The position numbers and the translations under genes were made by a program. The notes below the pieces were generated by a model. That model ran no database searches. It saw only the letters and a list, made by a program, of their open reading frames with translations, and had not been told where the DNA came from. Shown piece by piece: positions 14,578 through 18,495 of a stretch of 18,495 nt of DNA. Position 1 is the stretch's first letter, and every line of letters starts with the position of its first letter. The stretch comes from an uncultured Desulfobacterales bacterium (GTDB taxonomy: Bacteria > Desulfobacterota > Desulfobacteria > Desulfobacterales > JAFDCJ01). The stretch spans positions 1 to 18,495 of the forward strand of contig CALZJV010000187.1 in assembly GCA_945787595.1 (NCBI GenBank), written 5' to 3'.

Positions 14578-15756
14578 TTACGGCAAGGTACAATGATTGA
14601 TAAAATCCAACAATTCATCCTTGCTCAGATTATCAACACCTAATTTTTGAAGCGTTAAGCCTTCGGCGTAAAAATCGCGATTTAAGATTCTATTTACAAC
14701 CTCAATCATATGATCGCAGAAGATTCTATTTACAACCTCAATCATATGATCGCAGGTTGGGGTTGCAACATTCATGGCTGTGCTAAGGGAACTCAATAAA
14801 ACCAACCCATAAGGCACATCTTCGGTAATATATCTGAAATCAAAGCTCTTGGGACCAGGTGGCGTAATCACTTTATAATTTTCAAATACCTGGCGAGAAT
14901 CTTTACTAAGATCTTCTTCATTCCTGAATTTGCATGCATCCAGATAAGGAATCCGTTCACACCCGTAGGCTTCCAGGACATCCATCTTTTCCTTGTCCAG
15001 TAGATCGACCACCGCCCAGGCAAAATCTGTTCCGAGAGCATCCCGGTACATCGAAGGTACCTCATCGGGATGATATTTGGCGCAATAATCCATCATCGGT
15101 TTTAATGCATACATTCCCACCGTGTGCACAATTAGATTCGGATTATGTAAAGCCGTAGCGATGATATTTTCGCGGGTATCCCGATAAGTGCTAAATATTT
15201 GAGCCGCAATTTCTTGTCCAAAATTCGTTTTAGCCGCGGGTAAATAGGAAAGAGAGTTTCGCACATTTTTGAATAGTATTTTGACGCAACCGGGTTCGTA
15301 AATACGAGCGTCATTGGCGGTTGACTCCCCTTCTGCGAATAACGGCTTTTCAATACTATGTCGATGGTAATAAATCGAACCCAGATAGCCTGGTACAAGA
15401 ATAACCAATTGATCCGTTTTAAAAAAAGGAGCGATTTTTTTTGCCAGAGCCTCATGGTACTGGGTTTGAATAAAAATCATAATGACGTCCGCACCTTCAA
15501 TTGCCTCCTGCGGGTCTCTGGTGATCATCGCTATTTTTTGAAAAGTTTTTTCTCCTTCATCTGCAAAATCTGTATATTTGTCGCTCTTGGTATTATCAAT
15601 ACCCCATAGACCGCCATTTTTTTGCATTGTTTCAAAGTGTTCATCATGGGCGGTTCCTCTGGTAGTTTTTAAAATCCTGACTTCATGGCCGTTTTCAGCT
15701 GCTATAAAGGCATTTGCACAGCCTGAATTTCCCGCTCCAACTATTGTGAGTATCAT
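14578..15756 (-). CDS. NAD/NADP octopine/nopaline dehydrogenase family protein
   Basis: The 392-residue product begins with a Rossmann dinucleotide motif, ILTIVGAGNSGCANA (GxGNSG at 7-12). ADVIMIFIQTQYHEALA (89-105) is typical of the second half of the fold. The C-terminal half matches the helical opine dehydrogenase domain, with HNPNLIVHTVGMY (204-216) carrying the conserved His region. Family members reduce a Schiff base between an amino acid and a 2-oxoacid to form opine-type compounds; the actual substrate cannot be read. The start is firm: AAGGAGG lies upstream of the ATG at 15756. Residues 335-346 and 347-358 are a tandem duplication, CDHMIEVVNRIF then CDHMIEVVNRIL, encoded by a perfect 36-bp direct repeat. 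This adds a helix segment and could impair or alter the domain. It is a soluble cytoplasmic enzyme unrelated to the envelope cluster. Confidence 0.82.
   Translation of the reverse strand: MILTIVGAGNSGCANAFIAAENGHEVRILKTTRGTAHDEHFETMQKNGGLWGIDNTKSDKYTDFADEGEKTFQKIAMITRDPQEAIEGADVIMIFIQTQYHEALAKKIAPFFKTDQLVILVPGYLGSIYYHRHSIEKPLFAEGESTANDARIYEPGCVKILFKNVRNSLSYLPAAKTNFGQEIAAQIFSTYRDTRENIIATALHNPNLIVHTVGMYALKPMMDYCAKYHPDEVPSMYRDALGTDFAWAVVDLLDKEKMDVLEAYGCERIPYLDACKFRNEEDLSKDSRQVFENYKVITPPGPKSFDFRYITEDVPYGLVLLSSLSTAMNVATPTCDHMIEVVNRIFCDHMIEVVNRILNRDFYAEGLTLQKLGVDNLSKDELLDFINHCTLP
14684..14755 (-). repeat. Perfect 36-bp in-frame tandem duplication
   Basis: The unit at 14684-14719 is repeated without change at 14720-14755, inside the dehydrogenase gene. 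It preserves the frame and adds 12 residues. Identity of the copies indicates a recent slippage event, or an assembly artefact. Confidence 0.9.
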
Positions 15757-16017
15757 TCCTTTTCCTCCTTCGAATATTTTTGGACCTCCTGACGATATCG
15801 TTTAGTTCTATCCGTTGTGCCATTAAATTGTGATAAAATCAATTCCCTGGACAGCCATTCGGGTTTTTGCGACCAAATGCATAACACTTGTAACTGCTCC
15901 AGCGGTAATCGGCCAGACGCTTTACACTACGACCCTTAGTGGATTGGAATAGATATGTACTTTATAGATGTCCCTTTACTGCCCCTTTCCTATTTTACCT
16001 TGCTTTGTTTCAGTGCA

Positions 16018-16068
16018 CACAAAAGCGGTACTGCTTTGAGCGCAGCAGAAAGGCACGTAGCCTTTGTG
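16018..16068. other. Two abutting hairpins with a competing outer pair
   Basis: CTGCT/AGCAG (16031-16048) and AAAGGC-ACGTA-GCCTTT (16049-16065) are directly adjacent stems. CACAAA (16018-16023) can instead pair with TTTGTG (16063-16068), which overlaps the second stem, so two folds exclude each other. It lies about 20 bases downstream of the coding remnant's stop on the - strand, where a cassette end or attenuator-like structure could sit. Confidence 0.4.
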
Positions 16069-16087
16069 AATCCGATGCTTGCAATTG

Positions 16088-16306
16088 TTAACCCCTATCT
16101 CTAAATATCCGGTTGATTAATTCTTCGATATCCGGGTTTTTCAAAAAAGAAAGAAAACGCATTGGTGAAGAGAAAGTAAGCTCATCACCAAGCTCTGTTT
16201 TATAACGAATGCTTAAAGTAACTCTTGGAGGCTTAACTTTTGTTGAATAATTTATATTCTTTATATCCTTCAGATTAACACGAACTTCTTTTCCTCTGCA
16301 GTATGG
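16088..16306 (-). pseudogene. C-terminal coding remnant of an unrecognised protein
   Basis: After a - strand TGA just beyond 16306, a 72-codon frame ends at TAA (16088-16090). It includes KEVRVNLKDIKNINYSTKVK, SIRYKTELGDELTFSSPMRF and LKNPDIEELINRIFRDRG, a protein-like sequence with alternating strands and a terminal helix. No usable start precedes the conserved-looking part, and the upstream bases in another frame (IDHTAEEKK) also look coding, so a frameshift or truncation is likely. The stop overlaps GGTTAAC, close to an attC R'' box. The family is unknown. Confidence 0.5.
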
Positions 16307-16333
16307 TCAATGGTCACTTTCTTTATTGTATGA

Positions 16334-16900
16334 TTAGCCTGGGTTCCTCCAGTGGCGCTGAATAAAGTCGCCTTTCACGTCTTGCGGTATAGGATATGAC
16401 TTACCACCCTGAAAAATGACCTTGTGATTTCCAGCTTCGCTTTCGTCAAACTCGTAGCCTTCTTCCTTCTGCTTATTCACATCTCCGCCTTTGTACATCC
16501 GTTGGAGCATCATAGCGAATTGCTTCCTGGCATTTTCCACAATAGGGTTGCTAACATCCAGCAGATGTTTTCTATCCTTGACCCTAGCATAAAGGTAACT
16601 GTAGCGGCGTTCTAAGAATTCAATCTGTAACACCTGCCGGCTCGTCTCTTTACGCAAGTCTTCAATCCGCCCATTGAACTCTTTAGTCTTCTTCTCTACA
16701 GCCGTTGACAGCTCAGATTGGACATCTCGAGAGAACTTGTGCTCCAGGCGCACCTGATTAACCCATGCACCGAAAGCAAATACCCCACAAATGACAGCGA
16801 TCAGTGCTGCAGCACACGCCCGAAACTGTGATGGCGTGAGCATGCCAACGAGCTGTTTGACAGTGATCTTCTCTGGATCGACATTCCGTAAATCAGACAT
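16334..16900 (-). CDS. Single-pass membrane protein with coiled coil, unknown function
   Basis: From the ATG at 16900 (TAGGAGG seven bases upstream; preferred over the upstream in-frame ATG at 16945) the product has 188 residues. A polar N terminus (1-27) leads to one membrane segment (about 29-48, AAALIAVICGVFAFGAW), then a charged helical stretch with coiled-coil periodicity (about 55-110) and a polar tail ending HWRNPG. The topology is probably N-in, C-out. No family is recognised. The gene directly follows the attC-like site, as the first gene of a cassette would, and the larger membrane protein gene lies upstream on the same strand across that site. A small membrane adaptor is possible; the function is unknown. 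Confidence 0.72.
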   Translation of the reverse strand: MSDLRNVDPEKITVKQLVGMLTPSQFRACAAALIAVICGVFAFGAWVNQVRLEHKFSRDVQSELSTAVEKKTKEFNGRIEDLRKETSRQVLQIEFLERRYSYLYARVKDRKHLLDVSNPIVENARKQFAMMLQRMYKGGDVNKQKEEGYEFDESEAGNHKVIFQGGKSYPIPQDVKGDFIQRHWRNPG

Positions 16901-16943
16901 CTTGTAACCTCCTAATAAACTGAGCTGTGCTGTCGCATATCGC

Positions 16944-17005
16944 AAATAACGCTGCTAATCAGCCGCGCGGCCTTTTTGCGTCGGCTGAATTAGCCTTGTT
17001 CGATG
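16944..17005 (-). other. attC-like integron recombination site
   Basis: Read on the - strand: ATCGAAC (17004-16998), an unpaired AAG, GCTAAT, an unpaired T, CAGCCG, an unpaired A, CGC, a 9-base loop, GCG, CGGCTG, ATTAGC, an unpaired AGC, then GTTAT (16950-16946). The two 6-bp blocks pair perfectly and the single unpaired bases lie on one side only. This is the architecture of an attC site: R box, unpaired central spacer, L box, extrahelical bases, variable terminal structure. The length (~57-62 bp) suits the short class. It lies seven bases after the stop of the gene at 17010 and 43 bases before the start at 16900. R-box symmetry outside AAC/GTT is poor. Confidence 0.6.
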
Positions 17006-17009
17006 TTTC

Positions 17010-18377
17010 TTATCTTTGCCAACCTTCAATCTTGAAAACGTTGTCCATGAGTTTGCGTTCTGGTCCTCCTGAATTCGGGGTAAACCAGACTTCGAATCGT
17101 GCAGCATACGGCTTGCCCCAATCTCCTTCGTAGATAGTGAAGTGAGTATTCGAGAAAAACATTTCTTCAGGATCTTCGGACCAACCAATCCATTCATTGG
17201 ACTTGTCCTGCAACCGATCCACAGAGAGTGGCGTTCCTTTTGTGACTTCAAATGCCTTGAGAAAAATCATGCCCGGTTCGCCGGGATTCACCCATATTAT
17301 GGAATCGTAAATCCCAGGCTGAAAAGAATTCCGCAGATCAAACGATGGTTCTCCAGTCCTGATGCTGTCAGCCGGTAGAATCTTTCGGATCGTGTCCCAT
17401 GAAGGATTCTCAACCAAGGGTACCAACTCCGCTTCTACGAAATTCAGAGCGGCCGTCGTCAATCTGCGCTCCGGTGCTTCGGACTGTTCAAACACCTCCA
17501 CAACCATCGAATCCGCGGAGATGACACAATGGCTTTCATACATCTGATTGCCTTCTGACAACTTGGCCTTTGTTGTATCACCGGCTTTCAGCCAGGTTGT
17601 ATCCTTGTTGCCGCGCCACCACGGTTTACCCGAAAGACCAATTGTGAACCGTGACTGGAAAGCGGGTGTTCCGGATTTGGACCAAGTGTCGATCACGTGT
17701 CTCGTATAATAGCCGTGTAAGGTGAACTTCCATTCTGCACCTATCATCCATCTCTTGGTCGCAACAATATTTCCGCGTTCTTCAAAAACACGCCAGCCAG
17801 GGTTTGCTGAAAGGTAGCGGCGCAGAAGCTCTGGGTTGTGCTCATGGAGTTGCACAATCGAGGAGATGTTTCCGGTGACAGTTCTATCTCTGCGTCCCGG
17901 TGCTCGCAGTGCAGAAAGCAGAGCGGTCTGGAAGGTGTCCTGACCTTCTCCCAATTGCGCGTCAAGCTCAGTCTTCGGTTCTGCAATTTCGACGTCGTCG
18001 GGCATCTCCAGTCTGTCAGCAAAGCCGTTTTCGCTCGGCCCAAACATGAGGAAGCCAAAGGCAAACACTATTGCGACGCTACATAAAAGCAGCAGAAGTA
18101 AGTTGATAACACCCTTGGCCCACTGCTTCTTGAGTAGGTTCCATATGGATGCGGCAAAGACGCCCAAGACCGCGAGCCCGGCAAGGACCATCAGAATATC
18201 CGCGAGGATGATAACAGGTTTCCAATTGGGCATCGCTGTGAGCGTGAATCCACCCAGCAGGATTAGAAACACCAGCGCCGGAAGCCACCAGCTATTGAGA
18301 TAGTCCTTTAGTATTTGCTTGGCTGTGGTCTTCATTATTCTCATCGAACAATTGAGTAGTGCAAAAAAAGTCGCCAT
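17010..18377 (-). CDS. Membrane protein with three N-terminal TM segments and large extracytoplasmic domain
   Basis: The 455-residue product has membrane segments at about 32-49, 54-78 and 88-113, then about 340 residues without hydrophobic stretches, rich in Trp, Thr and beta-type sequence (for example WKFTLHGYYTRHVIDTW, and KPYAARFEVWF near the end). With a cytoplasmic N terminus the large domain would be outside. I recognise no family. Neither the ATG at 18377 nor the later ATG at 18335 has a convincing SD; I give the longer form, but the shorter one (MKTTAKQILKDY) is equally plausible. Its stop is seven bases before the attC-like site, the expected place in a cassette. Base composition looks higher in GC than the dehydrogenase gene, suggesting separate origins within this region. 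Confidence 0.72.
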   Translation of the reverse strand: MATFFALLNCSMRIMKTTAKQILKDYLNSWWLPALVFLILLGGFTLTAMPNWKPVIILADILMVLAGLAVLGVFAASIWNLLKKQWAKGVINLLLLLLCSVAIVFAFGFLMFGPSENGFADRLEMPDDVEIAEPKTELDAQLGEGQDTFQTALLSALRAPGRRDRTVTGNISSIVQLHEHNPELLRRYLSANPGWRVFEERGNIVATKRWMIGAEWKFTLHGYYTRHVIDTWSKSGTPAFQSRFTIGLSGKPWWRGNKDTTWLKAGDTTKAKLSEGNQMYESHCVISADSMVVEVFEQSEAPERRLTTAALNFVEAELVPLVENPSWDTIRKILPADSIRTGEPSFDLRNSFQPGIYDSIIWVNPGEPGMIFLKAFEVTKGTPLSVDRLQDKSNEWIGWSEDPEEMFFSNTHFTIYEGDWGKPYAARFEVWFTPNSGGPERKLMDNVFKIEGWQR

Positions 18378-18495
18378 ATCAACAACGAAAACCCAATTGT
18401 AAAGTTAAATGTTAAATTAATATAACTACATACATAACATCCGGTAACATATTGAAACCGGAAAATTGCGCATTTTTGCGTAATATCCCGATATG
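18378..18495. other. Short AT-rich upstream region at the window edge
   Basis: No gene is present. CCGGT (18441-18445) and ACCGG (18457-18461) form a stem with an 11-base loop, with ATAAC beside it. It could be the remains of another recombination site or simply the promoter region of the gene at 17010; a TATATTAAT word on the - strand near 18420 would suit a -10. Confidence 0.3.

Larger units (their letters stand above)
15757..16333. other. 577-base region with coding remnant and structured segment
   Basis: It contains the SD of the dehydrogenase gene at its left edge, the paired-hairpin segment at 16018-16068 and the coding remnant at 16088-16306. The stretch 15800-16010 shows no gene and only weak inverted words (TGTAA near 15889 with TTACA near 15922). 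Confidence 0.5.

Noticed and set aside
15880..15930. GCATAAC ... TTACA region as a second full attC site
   Set aside because: Only TGTAA/TTACA and AGCG/CGCT pair, with a 7-base bulge; there are no paired L blocks and no clear R partner.
18441..18461. CCGGT/ACCGG stem at the window edge as an attC site
   Set aside because: A five-base stem with an 11-base loop lacks the paired outer boxes; the sequence beyond the window edge would be needed.

Overview
The window reads as a chromosomal segment of a Gram-negative bacterium. Genes carry Sec signal peptides, lipoboxes, an OmpA-type peptidoglycan-binding domain and a lytic transglycosylase, and good Shine-Dalgarno sequences (SD) precede many starts. 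Moderate GC and intergenic gaps full of short-period degenerate repeats suggest a Desulfobacterota-like (deltaproteobacterial) genome. That placement is an inference; no marker gene is present.

Region 1 (about 355-14246, all + strand) encodes a run of envelope proteins: a secreted helical protein, a Cys-rich lipoprotein, a MotA/TolQ/ExbB-like membrane protein, a coiled-coil protein, a 529-residue lipoprotein with a DUF4384-like domain, a lytic transglycosylase with a SPOR-like tail, a secreted metacaspase-like protein with its own DUF4384-like domain, a secreted TPR-OmpA protein, a secreted protein with two caspase domains followed by a PEGA-like segment and an FG-GAP/VCBS-type region, and a glycine-zipper lipoprotein. 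Three complete caspase His/Cys dyads therefore lie among cell-wall-binding and cell-wall-cutting proteins, all apparently facing the periplasm. I regard this as the main candidate for an undescribed system: an envelope caspase module that could sense or process envelope proteins and remodel peptidoglycan.

The gaps between these genes are occupied by modular repeats. A core of about 100 bp (2191-2292 and, inverted, 8517-8616), a second core (1309-1353, 13342-13386) and a third (3109-3247, 9747-9940) each abut degenerate 7-8 bp tandem repeats, often as inverted arms. The arm sequence differs between copies of the same core.

Region 2 (about 14279-18377, all genes on the - strand) looks like a different, acquired compartment. 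It holds an opine/octopine-dehydrogenase-family gene with a 36-bp in-frame tandem duplication, two hypothetical membrane protein genes and two start-less coding remnants. One well-structured attC-like site (16944-17005) and a half-site sharing 18 nt with it (14279-14310) suggest an integron cassette remnant. No integrase is visible.

Gaps over 300 bases are described as features. I see no tRNA, rRNA, CRISPR array or transposase gene.
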